Source: Halorhabdus rudnickae (GTDB lineage Archaea > Halobacteriota > Halobacteria > Halobacteriales > Haloarculaceae). From it: DNA of 64,000 nucleotides. The stretch lies in the NCBI RefSeq assembly GCF_900880625.1, contig NZ_CAAHFB010000001.1, positions 2,108,001 to 2,172,000 of the forward strand. Reading direction: 5' to 3'. A program made the position numbers and the translations under genes. Shown here in pieces: positions 8,144 through 17,679 of this stretch. Below the pieces are notes generated by a model, which worked only from the letters and a program-made list of their open reading frames with translations, searched no databases and was not told the DNA's origin. Position 1 is the stretch's first letter. Each line of letters begins with the position of its first letter.

Positions 8144-9793
8144 TTAGGGTTCGACAGTGAACGCTTCCAGACGCCTAGAGAGTCTCGCAGCATCGGTCGA
8201 CAAGCCCTCGATGGCGTCAGTGACTGATTCGACGGTCGCCGTCTGTTGTTGGGCCGCGGCTGAGGCGTCCCCGGCTTCAGTGGTCGTCTGCTCACTGATC
8301 GACGCGACTTCATCGACGAGATCGACAACCTCGGTGGCGGTCTGAGCTTGATCGTCCGTCGCCGCGCTGATCTCCTGGAGGCCGCTGTCGATATCTTCGA
8401 CGAGCGAGACGATGTCCTCGAAGTTTTCGACGGCATCTCGTACTGAATGGGCGGTCGTTCCCACCTGCTCGGTCATGTCCTCGACGTCCGCGACTGTCGA
8501 AGCAGACGACGTCTGAACAGTCTCGATTCGATTGGAGATGTCGCCCGCTGCGTCGGCCGTCTCTTCGGCGAGACTTTTGATCTCGCCGGCGACGACGGCA
8601 AAGCCCTCGCCTGCCTCGCCCGCGCGGGCGGCCTCGATTGAGGCGTTCAACGCAAGCATATTTGTCTCGGCGGCGATCTCATCGATGAACGTGGCGATCT
8701 CGTCGATCTCGCGGATGTCCGCCGCTAACTGTTCGACAGCGTTCGCCGTCTCGTCGATCCTCGCTTCGAGAACAGTCAGTTCCTCGATGGCTTCGCTGGC
8801 GACGTCCTGGCCGGTCTGGCCGCGCTCGGCAGCCGTGCTTGCGGTTCCGGCGACTCCGTCGGCGGACGCGGCGATCTCTTCGACGGTCGCCGAGAGATCG
8901 TTCATCGCTTCCGAGGCCGTCTGGAGCTGTTCAGTCTGATCGGCGGCCCCGTCACTGATCTCTTGGACGGAACGGGCGACCTCTTCGCTTGCGTCGCTGA
9001 TCGCTGTGACGTTGGCGTCAACCTCGTTACTGGCGATGTCTACACGCTCGGCGAAGCCGACCACGTCTCTGAGCGTTTCCGCGAGCGTCCCGATCAGTGC
9101 GTTGTAATTGTCGACGACGTCCCGGTAGGCCTCGTCTTCGAACTGAAAGTCGGATTCGTTGATCGTCGCTGTGAGATCACCGTCGCGTGCGCGCTCTGCA
9201 GCGCCACCGAATGCCGTGACCAACTCGTCGAGTCGCTCAGACCGACGTTCTAGTTGCTCGGTCATCTCCCGCGTCTCCCTGGCGTACTCCGTAAGACTCT
9301 CCTTCATCTCTCGTAATGACGCGCCGAAATCGCCTGGAACGTCTTGATCGAGTACTTCATCCTCAAACTGTTGACGCGCGAGCGCGTCAGCCTGTCTGGC
9401 GACGACGTCAAGATACGCTTGCATATCCGCGAACTCGTCGGTGAGATCGCCGAGTTCGTCGTCCTGATCGACCCGCGTGACATCCGTCGAGAAATCCCCC
9501 TCGGCAATCGAACTCGCGTGGGTCTCGAGTCGTTCGATCGGCTCGATGATGTCCCAGCGCGTGATGATGATCGTATTGATGAACGCGATGGCGGCGACAC
9601 CCAGTAGACCGACCGTGAGCGCAATCCGGACCAGCCCACCGAAAACCAGCGATACGAGAACCAGCGTTACCGAAATCGAGAACTGAATCACGACCGCAGC
9701 GATGACCTTCCGCTCGACTGATTGGGTGACGCTGATCTGGTCCATCATCCACCAGAGGGCATCCGTATATGGAGTAATGGGGGACCTTCTCAT
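8144..9793 (-). CDS. methyl-accepting chemotaxis transducer (Htr-like), membrane-bound
   Basis: A 549-residue chemoreceptor. Two adjacent membrane helices (about 30-51 and 55-77) are followed by a HAMP domain (78-130, with IIEPIERLE), a second helical segment and a long coiled-coil signalling domain. The hairpin tip has the highly conserved [20 protein letters not shown] motif that contacts CheA/CheW. There is almost no extracytoplasmic loop, so it has no classical periplasmic sensor domain and may sense a membrane or cytoplasmic signal or work with a binding-protein partner. It lies among maltodextrin genes, so taxis to sugars is a fair guess but not shown. A TATA-like segment (ATAAAATCATTTATTA) precedes the start. 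A shorter start at MMDQ (about 9748) is possible. Confidence 0.92.
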   Translation of the reverse strand: MRRSPITPYTDALWWMMDQISVTQSVERKVIAAVVIQFSISVTLVLVSLVFGGLVRIALTVGLLGVAAIAFINTIIITRWDIIEPIERLETHASSIAEGDFSTDVTRVDQDDELGDLTDEFADMQAYLDVVARQADALARQQFEDEVLDQDVPGDFGASLREMKESLTEYARETREMTEQLERRSERLDELVTAFGGAAERARDGDLTATINESDFQFEDEAYRDVVDNYNALIGTLAETLRDVVGFAERVDIASNEVDANVTAISDASEEVARSVQEISDGAADQTEQLQTASEAMNDLSATVEEIAASADGVAGTASTAAERGQTGQDVASEAIEELTVLEARIDETANAVEQLAADIREIDEIATFIDEIAAETNMLALNASIEAARAGEAGEGFAVVAGEIKSLAEETADAAGDISNRIETVQTSSASTVADVEDMTEQVGTTAHSVRDAVENFEDIVSLVEDIDSGLQEISAATDDQAQTATEVVDLVDEVASISEQTTTEAGDASAAAQQQTATVESVTDAIEGLSTDAARLSRRLEAFTVEP

Positions 9794-10142
9794 AATAAAT
9801 GATTTTATGCGACTCTAATAATCATTCCGTGTCGTTTTCAAGAATTGAAACTGTGGCGGGACCAATGTACCCGTCCATCAGCCGGTCGCAGACACGTCCT
9901 GTCAATCGGGAAGATGCCGTGTTGGCGAAAGGGCCGTTCAACCCGGAATCGGTACTGACAACAGTGTAATAATACGCTCAGTAACACCCGTCTTCGGCGT
10001 CGAATTACTGCTGGCAGAGACGTCGTGATAGACTGGTTTCCGAATGTGTGCACCCAACCGTTGGACCCATCTGAGAGACACAGCGGAAGGCCGACGTCAC
10101 GAGAACGAACCGCCTCGAACGAGACGAGGTCCGAAAACCAGC
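9794..10142. other. intergenic region upstream of the transducer gene
   Basis: 349 nt lie between the amylosucrase stop and the transducer start (both on the minus strand). The last 50 nt are AT-rich and contain the transducer promoter. The rest shows only short frames without homology. No terminator hairpin with a long T-run was recognised. Confidence 0.5.
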
Positions 10143-12425
10143 CTACGGCCGATCCAGCCCGGAGAGTATCGCTCCCTCGCCGGCTTTCGCGCCGTACCGA
10201 TCCGGCGACCACTCGATGACCTCGCCGTCGCGTTTTATGAGCCACTCGAACTCGAAGTACGTTCCCTCGGGGACCTCGATCGCTGCTGTCCACGTCGGAT
10301 ACTCCTCGGCAGCCATCGGAACAGCTTCGTCGGGATCGAACCCGCCGAGGACGTCGAGGCTTCCCGTGAGATAGACGTTCTCGCCCCAGTCCGTCTCGAC
10401 ATCGACCTCGATGGTGGTCGAGACGGGATCGCCGGGTTCGAACTCGGGATCGGGCTGGAACCATCGGTAGCCATAGGGCGCCAGGAAGATCCGCCGGTCG
10501 GCGAAAACCGCCGAGTCCCCGTTGAGGACATCTGTCAGCCCGCCGCGGTTCCAGATGTCCGCGAGCGCACCGAGAGAGACTACCTGTGGGTCTCCCGAGA
10601 AGTTCCCGAGGGCAAGCAGGCGCTCGCCCTCGAAGACGCGCTCGACGACAAAGATCTCGTCCGGACCGACGTCGAGAACGCGCACCTCGCCTTGTGCGTG
10701 TACCGGTGTCAGGCCTTTACGGGCCTCCGAGAGGGCGGCGATCGCGTCGAAGAGTCGCTGTTCGACCGTTCCGTCCGTCTCGCGACGGGCGGCCCGGTCC
10801 CAGTCGAAGGACGGTCGGTGGACCCAGCGGTTGTCGTCGGTTTTGATGGGATCGGACAGGTACGAGAAGTCGTTGAGCTGGCCGAGTTCGATTCCGCTGT
10901 AGAGCAAGGGCATTCCCTTCATCGCGTAGACGACGCTGTGGAGGAGCAGGCCGCGCCGGATGGCCATCTCGACATCCTCGTCTTCGCCTTCGATCCGGGC
11001 ACGCTGGAGGCCGGTCAGGGCCGCCATCGTCCCAGAGGTACGAGCCTCGCCGGTCGACTCCTCGACCTGGAAGCGGTACCCTTCAGCGTAACTGTCGGTC
11101 GTGTCCCCGGCGTAGAAGTCCGCACAGAACCGGCGCTCGCCGGTCGGATCACGCCCCAGGGCGGCCCGGACGTCGCCGTTGTCGAGGCCCCATCCGATGT
11201 CGTCGTGACACCGGACGTAGTTGAGCCAGGTCGCCGAACCCGGCGTCGGCGGGAGTTCCCTCATGGCATGAGAGAGCAGCCGGGTGTCTTCCCTGGCGAG
11301 GGCGTGCCAGGCGTGGGCCATCAGCGGCGCGCCGTAGGCGATCTCACATTCCTCGCCCTCGTGGCCGCCGGTCCCAAGATACTTGATCGTCTCATCGGGT
11401 GAGACGATCGCCTCGGCTTTGAACAGGACGCCCGGCGCGGCGATTCGCACGAGGGCGCGATACGCCCGCAGAATCTCGTGGGCCTCCGGCAGGTTCCGGC
11501 AGTCCGTCCCCATCTCCTTCCAGAGGAACGGGACCGCATCGAGACGCAGCGAATCCGTCCCGACGTTCGCGAGAAACAGCATCTCCTGGAGCATCTGCAC
11601 GAAGACGTCCGGGTTCCCGTAGTCTAAGTCCCACTGGAAGTCATAGAAGCTCGTCCAGACCCACCGGTCCATCGCCTCGCTGTAGGTGAAATTCCCCGGC
11701 GCGAAGTCCGGGAACACTTCCGGGACGGTCTCTTCGTATTGGTCGGGCTTGGTCCGGTCCTCGAAGGTGAGATAGAACTCCTCGAAGCGCTCCTCTCCCT
11801 CGCGGGCGGCCTGTGCCCACTCGTGTTCCCGCGCGGTGTGGTTCATCACGAAATCAAGCGACAGCAGGATGTCTTCCTCCCGGAGATCCGCCGCCAGTTT
11901 TCGGAGATCGTCCATGGTGCCGAGGTCGGGATTCACCGATCGGTAGTCCGTGACGGCGTACCCGCCGTCATTGCGTCCCTCTCGGGGTTCCAGCAGCGGC
12001 ATGAGATGCAGGTAGGTCACCCCGAGTTCCTTCAGATAGGGAATTTTCTCGCGGACGCCCTGGAGGTCGCCGGCAAACAGATCGACGTAGGCCATGTACG
12101 TGACGTGGTCGGGCCGCTGGAACCAGTCGGGATCTCGGGTACGTTCCTGATCCAGTTCACGGAGTCCGTCGTCGCGATCCTCGTAGCCCTCGATCGCGGC
12201 ATCGACGGCGCGGATCGCCCACTCGGCGGCTTCGGGGCCATCGCCGTAAACGGCTGAAAAGGCCTCCCAGAACGTCGGGAGATGTTCGTCGATCCGCTTG
12301 GAGAGGACCGTCGCGTCGGGATGGTCGGCGTACCGCTCCGCGAGATAGTCTCGCAGAAACGCCACCGGCGCGTCCCCGTCCCACTCCTGGGCCGTCACCG
12401 TCGGCTCGGATCGACCCATGGTCAT
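10143..12425 (-). CDS. amylosucrase (GH13_4-like) with C-terminal CBM20 starch-binding domain
   Basis: A 760-residue protein. The N-terminal helical domain (20-100) and barrel closely follow amylosucrases: YVDLFAGDL, LTYLHLMPLL-type block (136-145), DGGYAVTDYRSVNP, nucleophile Asp296 (LRLDAVPFLWK), acid/base Glu338 (LFKAEAI), Asp408 (VRCHDDIGW), and the YRFQV-STG block. Amylosucrases transfer glucose from sucrose to alpha-glucan, releasing fructose, or hydrolyse sucrose. Residues about 660-760 form a CBM20-like beta-sandwich (GENVYLTGSLDVLGGFDP, with later aromatic and FEFEWLIKRDG strands). This is an unusual addition that would hold the enzyme on glucan. The start at 12425 overlaps the upstream stop by ATGA, so it is translationally coupled as the last gene of a four-gene operon. 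Confidence 0.88.
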   Translation of the reverse strand: MTMGRSEPTVTAQEWDGDAPVAFLRDYLAERYADHPDATVLSKRIDEHLPTFWEAFSAVYGDGPEAAEWAIRAVDAAIEGYEDRDDGLRELDQERTRDPDWFQRPDHVTYMAYVDLFAGDLQGVREKIPYLKELGVTYLHLMPLLEPREGRNDGGYAVTDYRSVNPDLGTMDDLRKLAADLREEDILLSLDFVMNHTAREHEWAQAAREGEERFEEFYLTFEDRTKPDQYEETVPEVFPDFAPGNFTYSEAMDRWVWTSFYDFQWDLDYGNPDVFVQMLQEMLFLANVGTDSLRLDAVPFLWKEMGTDCRNLPEAHEILRAYRALVRIAAPGVLFKAEAIVSPDETIKYLGTGGHEGEECEIAYGAPLMAHAWHALAREDTRLLSHAMRELPPTPGSATWLNYVRCHDDIGWGLDNGDVRAALGRDPTGERRFCADFYAGDTTDSYAEGYRFQVEESTGEARTSGTMAALTGLQRARIEGEDEDVEMAIRRGLLLHSVVYAMKGMPLLYSGIELGQLNDFSYLSDPIKTDDNRWVHRPSFDWDRAARRETDGTVEQRLFDAIAALSEARKGLTPVHAQGEVRVLDVGPDEIFVVERVFEGERLLALGNFSGDPQVVSLGALADIWNRGGLTDVLNGDSAVFADRRIFLAPYGYRWFQPDPEFEPGDPVSTTIEVDVETDWGENVYLTGSLDVLGGFDPDEAVPMAAEEYPTWTAAIEVPEGTYFEFEWLIKRDGEVIEWSPDRYGAKAGEGAILSGLDRP

Positions 12426-14026
12426 TCGACCACCCACTCGTAATCGAAGCCGTCGAGTTCGATACCGTCGACTGTTCGAGGGTCCGGCGAGACGTTGTTG
12501 TAAATCGTCAGCCGCCGGCCGTCAGTCTCCCGGACCGAGACGAAAACGTCGTTCTCGGCGCGGTATGTCGGTGTCTCCGTGAACAGGTCGGGATTGGCCG
12601 TCCGCGTCTCGATCATCTCGCCGAGGCCGTTCCAGATGACGCCTGCGTCGCTATCTGGGTCCGTTCTCGCTTCACGCTTCCGTGCCTCGTCGAAGGGGCC
12701 CCGATGGAGGTAGCGACTGTCGTCGTAGCCGAGTTCCTCGTTCATCTCGGCGTGGAAGGCCTCGTCGTTCTCCATGCCGACTTCGTCGCCGTAGTAAACG
12801 ATCGGCGTCCCCTCGACCGAGAACAGCATCGAGTACGCCAGCAGGACACGCCCTGGATCCTCCCCGAGGAGGTTGTACAGCCGCCCGGAGATGCCTTCTC
12901 CTTCGCGGAACGACCACTGGTCGTCCTCTAAGTAGGCGTCGTTGAGCAGTCGGCGCTCGTCCGAATCGACAAACTCCAGGGTCAACTCGTCGTGGACGCG
13001 CAGGAACGTGAACCACTGGGCGCTCGCGGGGACATCGAGCGTTTCCAGACTCGCCAGTTCGTCGGTGACGTACGTGGGGTCGTTCTCGGCGAGCGCCAGA
13101 AAGAACGTCGGCATCAGCGGGAAGTTGTACGCGACGTGGCACTCATCGCCGTCGCCGAAGTAGTCGACGACGTCCGCCGGTTCGAGGTTGGCCTCCGCGA
13201 TCATGACGGTTCCGTCCGCGACGAAATCGAAGGCCGCCCGGAAGAGCTTCAGGATGGCGTGAGTCTCGGGCAAGTTCTCGCAGTTGGTCCCCTCGCGCTT
13301 CCAGAGGAAGGGTGCGGCGTCCATCCGGAAACCATCCACACCGTCGACCTTCCAGCGGGTGAGGATCCGGATCATGTCGATCAGGACATCCGGATTCTTG
13401 TAGTTGAGGTCGGGCTGGACGTCGTAAAACCGCTGGAAGTAGTAGTCGTCGGTGGGCTCGCTGTAGGTCCAGTTTGAGTCTGAGACCCCTTTCAACAGCA
13501 GACGAGTCTCCTCGTATTTCTCGGTGTCGTCGTTCCAGATGTAGTAGTCGCGGTACTCGGCCGATTCGTCCTGTCGCGCGTTCTGGAACCAGCGGTGCTG
13601 GTCCGAGGAGTGATTGATTGGTACGTCGAAGACGACCTTGATACCCCTCTCGTGGGCCGCATCGAGGAACTCCAGGAACGCCTCGTTGCCGCCGAGTTCC
13701 TCTCGGACGCGCGTGAAGTCCGAGACGTCGAAGCCCTGATCGACCATCGGCGACTCCAAGACGGGCAACAGCCAGACGACCGTGACGCCAAGTTCCTCGA
13801 GATAGTCGAGTTTCTCGACGAGTCCGTCGAAGTCATCTGCGAACAGATCGACGTACAGCGAGTAGACGACGCCGGTCTGATACCAGTCGGTCTCTTCGGG
13901 GACGTACTCGACTTCCTCGCTGCGCTGTTCGAGCAAGTCGAACAGTTCCGCTCGCTTCTCCGGATATTCAGTCCCGTAGACGTCGGTCCATAGCGTCTCG
14001 ATTTTCTCTTGTAAGTTCTCGGTCAT
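12422..14026 (-). CDS. GH13 trehalose-synthase-like (maltose glucosyltransferase) enzyme
   Basis: A 534-residue cytoplasmic GH13 protein. After an N-terminal helical segment (1-50) the barrel resembles trehalose synthases, which isomerise maltose and trehalose. Family-like blocks are FRMDAAPFLWKREGTNCENL with nucleophile Asp236, MIAEANLEPADVVDYFGDGD with Glu278, FLRVHDELTLE with Asp346, and VYYGDEVGM. The helical N-terminus and amylosucrase-like YSLYVDLFADDF block also link it to its downstream neighbour, so a sucrose- or maltose-acting transglucosidase is the alternative. It lies 84 nt after the second alpha-glucosidase and overlaps the amylosucrase gene by 4 nt (ATGA). A role in making trehalose as a compatible solute is plausible but inferred. 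Confidence 0.75.
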   Translation of the reverse strand: MTENLQEKIETLWTDVYGTEYPEKRAELFDLLEQRSEEVEYVPEETDWYQTGVVYSLYVDLFADDFDGLVEKLDYLEELGVTVVWLLPVLESPMVDQGFDVSDFTRVREELGGNEAFLEFLDAAHERGIKVVFDVPINHSSDQHRWFQNARQDESAEYRDYYIWNDDTEKYEETRLLLKGVSDSNWTYSEPTDDYYFQRFYDVQPDLNYKNPDVLIDMIRILTRWKVDGVDGFRMDAAPFLWKREGTNCENLPETHAILKLFRAAFDFVADGTVMIAEANLEPADVVDYFGDGDECHVAYNFPLMPTFFLALAENDPTYVTDELASLETLDVPASAQWFTFLRVHDELTLEFVDSDERRLLNDAYLEDDQWSFREGEGISGRLYNLLGEDPGRVLLAYSMLFSVEGTPIVYYGDEVGMENDEAFHAEMNEELGYDDSRYLHRGPFDEARKREARTDPDSDAGVIWNGLGEMIETRTANPDLFTETPTYRAENDVFVSVRETDGRRLTIYNNVSPDPRTVDGIELDGFDYEWVVE

Positions 14027-14109
14027 GGTAGGATCACTTCGCGAGGGGGTTCTCAGTTGCAGTACGTACGGCGGTCCCTAATTCGTTCCCGTCTCGAGAC
14101 GCACCGAGA

Positions 14110-15828
14110 TCACGCGAGATAAACGCGTGCTTCCCAGGGATCGAGTGCCAATCGTTCGCCTGGGGTCGCCGGGGCTGTCCTGTGGTTGGCCAGCGCGAGT
14201 TCGAAGTCGTCGATGGCAACGCCGTCCGGGGCGGCGACCGTCGTCGGATCGTCCGCCCAGTTGAGGACGATCAACGCTCGGTCGTCACCGAGCGTCCGGG
14301 TGTAGGCCAACACCGACTCGTGGTCGGGATAGTGCAACGCGAAGTCGCCGTAGACGAGGACGTCGTTCTCGTGTCTGAGGTCGATCAGTTCCCGGTAGTA
14401 GGTCAGCGTCGAGGCGGGATCGTCACGCTGTCGGTCGACGTTGATTTCAGTGTAGTCTTCGTTGACTTTGAGCCAGGGGTCGCCGTCGGTGAAGCCGGCG
14501 TTGGTGCCGTCGGTCCACTGCATCGGCGTCCGGCCGTGGTCGCGACTCTCCAGGTTGATCACCGTCCGGGCGTCCTCGAACCCCCCGATGTCGCCGTCGG
14601 CGATCGCGTTTTCGACGCGCTGTTTCGTCGACGGGTCGCCGAGTTCGTCGAGACTGTCGAACTCGACGTTCGTCATACCGAGTTCCTCTCCCTGATAGAC
14701 GAATGGGGTGCCCCGCATCGTCAGCAGGAAGGTGCCGAGCATCGTGGCCGACGCTCGGCGGTACTCCTCGCTGCCCCACCACGAGACGCTCCGAGGCTGG
14801 TCGTGGTTCTCCAGTACCGGGGCGACCCAGGCCTCGCCGGCGAGACCGGTCTGCCAGTCCGTGACGATCGAGGCCAGTTCGGGAAGCGTCCAGTCCATCG
14901 GCTCCCATTCGGGATCGTCGTCGCCACCCAGTCCGTCCCAGAGGAACTGAAAGACCATGTCGACGCCATCGCCGTCCTCGCCACAGTACTCCAGGGCGTC
15001 CTCGTGGGTGATCCCGCCCATCTCGGCGACGGTCACCGCGTCGTAGCGCTCGACGGTCCGGTCGTGGAGTTCGCCGAGATACGTGTGGATCTCCGGGCCG
15101 TTGAAGAAGTGTTCCTGGCCGGTGATCCTGTCGGTCGGGTCGCCGTCCGGCAGGCCTTCGGCCTTCGAAAGGAGGTTGACGGCGTCGAGGCGGAAACCGT
15201 CGATGCCGCGATCGAGCCACCAGCGCACCATCTCGTAGACGTCTTCGCGGACGGCGGGATTGCGCCAGTTGAGGTCGGGCTGTTTCTCGTCGAAGAGGTG
15301 GAGATACCAGGCTTGGCGTTCGTCGTCGTAGGACCAGGCCGAGCCACCGAAAATGGAATCCCAGTTGTTCGGGGGCTGGTCGGGATCGCCCTCGCGCCAG
15401 TAGTAATAGTCGTCGTAGGGTTCCTCGCCGCGACGGGACCGCTGGAACCACTCGTGTTCGTCGGAAGTATGGTTGACGACGAGGTCCATCAGCAGGCGGA
15501 TGTCACGGTCGTGGAGTTCAGCGAGGAGTTCCTCGAAGTCCTCAAGATCGCCGTACTGGTCATCGATGGCGCGGTAGTCGCTGATGTCGTAGCCGTTGTC
15601 GGCCTGTGGGGATTGATAGACGGGAGAAAGCCAGACGGCGTCGATCCCCAGGTCATCGAGATAGTCGACTTTCTGTCGGATGCCGGGGATGTCGCCGACG
15701 CCGTCGCCGTCAGTATCGTTGAAGCTTTTGGGATATATCTGGTAGATGACCGCCTCTTTCCACCAGTCCTCGTCGTTGGGATCGTCGGCCGTTCGGACGT
15801 ACGTGTCCGGTGTGTTCCCGGAACTCAT
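14110..15828 (-). CDS. alpha-glucosidase (GH13), second of a tandem pair
   Basis: A 572-residue enzyme of the oligo-1,6-glucosidase/alpha-glucosidase group. Landmarks are WWKEAVIYQIYPKSFND (22-38), region I MDLVVNH, nucleophile Asp215 in GFRLDAVNL, Glu269 (VTVAEM) and Asp343 (LENHDQPR). The residue after the nucleophile is Ala216. In this family Ala/Thr/Gly there is associated with alpha-1,4 or alpha-1,1 specificity, so this copy may act on maltose/maltodextrin. Start 15828 overlaps the upstream stop (ATGA), indicating translational coupling; a longer frame to 15861 exists but would overlap more. Large parts are almost identical in DNA to the neighbouring copy, while the middle third differs. 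Confidence 0.93.
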   Translation of the reverse strand: MSSGNTPDTYVRTADDPNDEDWWKEAVIYQIYPKSFNDTDGDGVGDIPGIRQKVDYLDDLGIDAVWLSPVYQSPQADNGYDISDYRAIDDQYGDLEDFEELLAELHDRDIRLLMDLVVNHTSDEHEWFQRSRRGEEPYDDYYYWREGDPDQPPNNWDSIFGGSAWSYDDERQAWYLHLFDEKQPDLNWRNPAVREDVYEMVRWWLDRGIDGFRLDAVNLLSKAEGLPDGDPTDRITGQEHFFNGPEIHTYLGELHDRTVERYDAVTVAEMGGITHEDALEYCGEDGDGVDMVFQFLWDGLGGDDDPEWEPMDWTLPELASIVTDWQTGLAGEAWVAPVLENHDQPRSVSWWGSEEYRRASATMLGTFLLTMRGTPFVYQGEELGMTNVEFDSLDELGDPSTKQRVENAIADGDIGGFEDARTVINLESRDHGRTPMQWTDGTNAGFTDGDPWLKVNEDYTEINVDRQRDDPASTLTYYRELIDLRHENDVLVYGDFALHYPDHESVLAYTRTLGDDRALIVLNWADDPTTVAAPDGVAIDDFELALANHRTAPATPGERLALDPWEARVYLA

Positions 15829-17555
15829 CGATTCCCAGTGAGGTAGACGCGTGCTTCCCAAGGCGAGAGTTCGAACTCTCCGTCCGGGTCAGCCGTCACG
15901 GTGTCGTTTGTGAGGACGAGTTCGAGGTCGTCAGTCGAGACGTCGTGGGGAACCTCGATCGTGGTGGGCTCGTCCGCCCAGTTCAGGACGATCAGCGCCC
16001 GCTCGTCATCGAGCGTCCGGGTGTAAGCGAACACCGACTCGTGGTCGGGATAGTGCAACGTGAAGTCGCCGTAGACGAGAACGTCGGTTTCGTGTCTGAG
16101 GTCGATCAGCTCTCGATAATACTGCCAGACTGTATCCGGTTCGTCGCGTTCGTTCGCGACGTTGATTTCAGTGTGGTTTTCGTTGACTTTGAGCCAGGGG
16201 TCGCCGTCGGTGAAGCCGGCGTTGGTGCCGTCGGTCCACTGCATCGGCGTCCGGGCGTTGTCCCGTGCGATCGCCTCGACCGCCTCGCGCACGTCGTCGT
16301 ACTCGTCGGCCTCCCCGCTTGCCAAGGCTTCCTCGACAAAGTTGATCGCCTCGACGTCTCGTAACTCCTCGACCGACTCGAAGTTCGCGTTCGTCATGCC
16401 GAGTTCTTCACCCTGGTAGACGTAGGGTGTCCCACCGAGCGTGTGCGTGAACGTCCCCAGGAGCTTGGCGGACTTCCGTCGGTACTCGCCGTCGTTACCG
16501 AACTCCGAGACCGACCGGGGTTGATCGTGATTCGAGAGATAGACGCTGTTCCAGCCGTCGGCCGCGAGTCCGGTCTGCCAGCGATCGAAGACCTCCTTGA
16601 ACGCCACGAGGTCGAATTCGCCGGCGTCCCACTTGCTGTCGCCATCGCCCAGGTTGACGTGCTCGAACTGGAACACCATCGAGAGACCGTCGCCGTCCGC
16701 GCCGACGTACTGGCGAGCGTCTTCGACTGAGACGCCTGGCGTCTCGCCGACGGTCATGATCTCGCGGTCGACGGTGTCGATAGTCTCTTCGATCATTTCT
16801 GAGAGGTACTCGTGAACCCGCGGACCGTTCATGAAATGTTCGGCCCCGACCAAACCTCCGTGCGAATCGCCGTCCGGGAGACCCTCTGTCTTTGAGATGA
16901 GGTTGATGACATCCATCCGGAAACCGTCGATGCCGCGATCGAGCCACCAGCGCATCATCTCGTAGACGTCCTCGCGGACGGCGGGATTGCGCCAGTTGAG
17001 GTCGGGCTGTTTCTCGTCGAAGAGATGGAGGTACCAGGCTTGGCGTTCGTCGTCGTAGGACCAGGCTGAGCCACCGAAAAAGGAATCCCAGTTGTTCGGG
17101 GGCTGGTCGGGATCGCCCTCGCGCCAGTAGTAATAGTCGTCGTAGGGTTCCTCGCCGCGACGAGACCGCTGGAACCACTCGTGCTCGTCGGAAGTATGGT
17201 TGACGACGAGGTCCATCAGCAGGCGGATGTCGCGGTCGTGGAGTTCAGCGAGGAGTTCCTCGAAGTCGGCGAGATCGCCGTACTGGTCGTCGATGGCGCG
17301 ATAGTCGCTGATGTCGTAGCCGTTGTCGGCCTGTGGGGATTGATAGACGGGAGAAAGCCAGACGGCGTCGATCCCCAGGTCGTCGAGATAGTCGACTTTC
17401 TGTCGGATGCCGGGGATGTCGCCGACGCCGTCGCCGTCAGTGTCGTTGAAACTTTTGGGATAGATCTGGTAGATGGCTGCCTCTTTCCACCATGGACGAT
17501 CCTCATCGTCGGGCTGTTTTCCGTCCCGTGATTGTCCGGATCGATTGTGTCTCAT
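15825..17555 (-). CDS. alpha-glucosidase / oligo-1,6-glucosidase (GH13), first of a tandem pair
   Basis: A 576-residue cytoplasmic GH13 enzyme, first gene of the minus-strand operon. It has WWKEAAIYQIYPKSFND, region I MDLVVNH (114-120), nucleophile Asp215 in GFRMDVINLISK, Glu271 (MTVGETPG) and Asp344 (SNHDQPRS). Val216 right after the nucleophile is the classical marker of alpha-1,6 activity (isomaltase/oligo-1,6-glucosidase), unlike the Ala of the second copy. Debranching of isomaltose or panose is thus the likely role. The ATG at 17555 follows a short hydrophilic N-terminal tail. The 124-nt region upstream is shared with the divergent transporter operon and holds direct repeats, suggesting joint control. 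Confidence 0.94.
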   Translation of the reverse strand: MRHNRSGQSRDGKQPDDEDRPWWKEAAIYQIYPKSFNDTDGDGVGDIPGIRQKVDYLDDLGIDAVWLSPVYQSPQADNGYDISDYRAIDDQYGDLADFEELLAELHDRDIRLLMDLVVNHTSDEHEWFQRSRRGEEPYDDYYYWREGDPDQPPNNWDSFFGGSAWSYDDERQAWYLHLFDEKQPDLNWRNPAVREDVYEMMRWWLDRGIDGFRMDVINLISKTEGLPDGDSHGGLVGAEHFMNGPRVHEYLSEMIEETIDTVDREIMTVGETPGVSVEDARQYVGADGDGLSMVFQFEHVNLGDGDSKWDAGEFDLVAFKEVFDRWQTGLAADGWNSVYLSNHDQPRSVSEFGNDGEYRRKSAKLLGTFTHTLGGTPYVYQGEELGMTNANFESVEELRDVEAINFVEEALASGEADEYDDVREAVEAIARDNARTPMQWTDGTNAGFTDGDPWLKVNENHTEINVANERDEPDTVWQYYRELIDLRHETDVLVYGDFTLHYPDHESVFAYTRTLDDERALIVLNWADEPTTIEVPHDVSTDDLELVLTNDTVTADPDGEFELSPWEARVYLTGNR

Positions 17556-17597
17556 GGATAGACCATTGCGAACGGATCACTTAATTCTGTCTAAGTC

Positions 17598-17640
17598 TTG
17601 AAGAAGGAATTCTAACTAAATTTTTGAAGAAGCGATTCTA
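17598..17640. promoter_or_regulatory. two 17-nt direct repeats in the divergent sugar promoter
   Basis: TTGAAGAAGGAATTCTA (17598-17614) and TTGAAGAAGCGATTCTA (17624-17640) match at 15 of 17 positions. Their starts are 26 nt apart. They end a few bases before the TATA-like CTTTTATTTT (about 17648-17657) of the transporter operon and lie 43-126 nt upstream of the divergent alpha-glucosidase start. This is the best operator candidate in the sugar island. The TrmB-family protein encoded at 24604 is the obvious candidate binder, but that is inference. Confidence 0.6.
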
Positions 17641-17679
17641 CCAAAACTTTTATTTTGGTGTGATTTATTGTCCACGACA

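Noticed and set aside
14182-15846. 554-aa plus-strand frame across the second alpha-glucosidase
   Set aside because: Antisense shadow of a gene with all catalytic residues and overlap-coupled starts.
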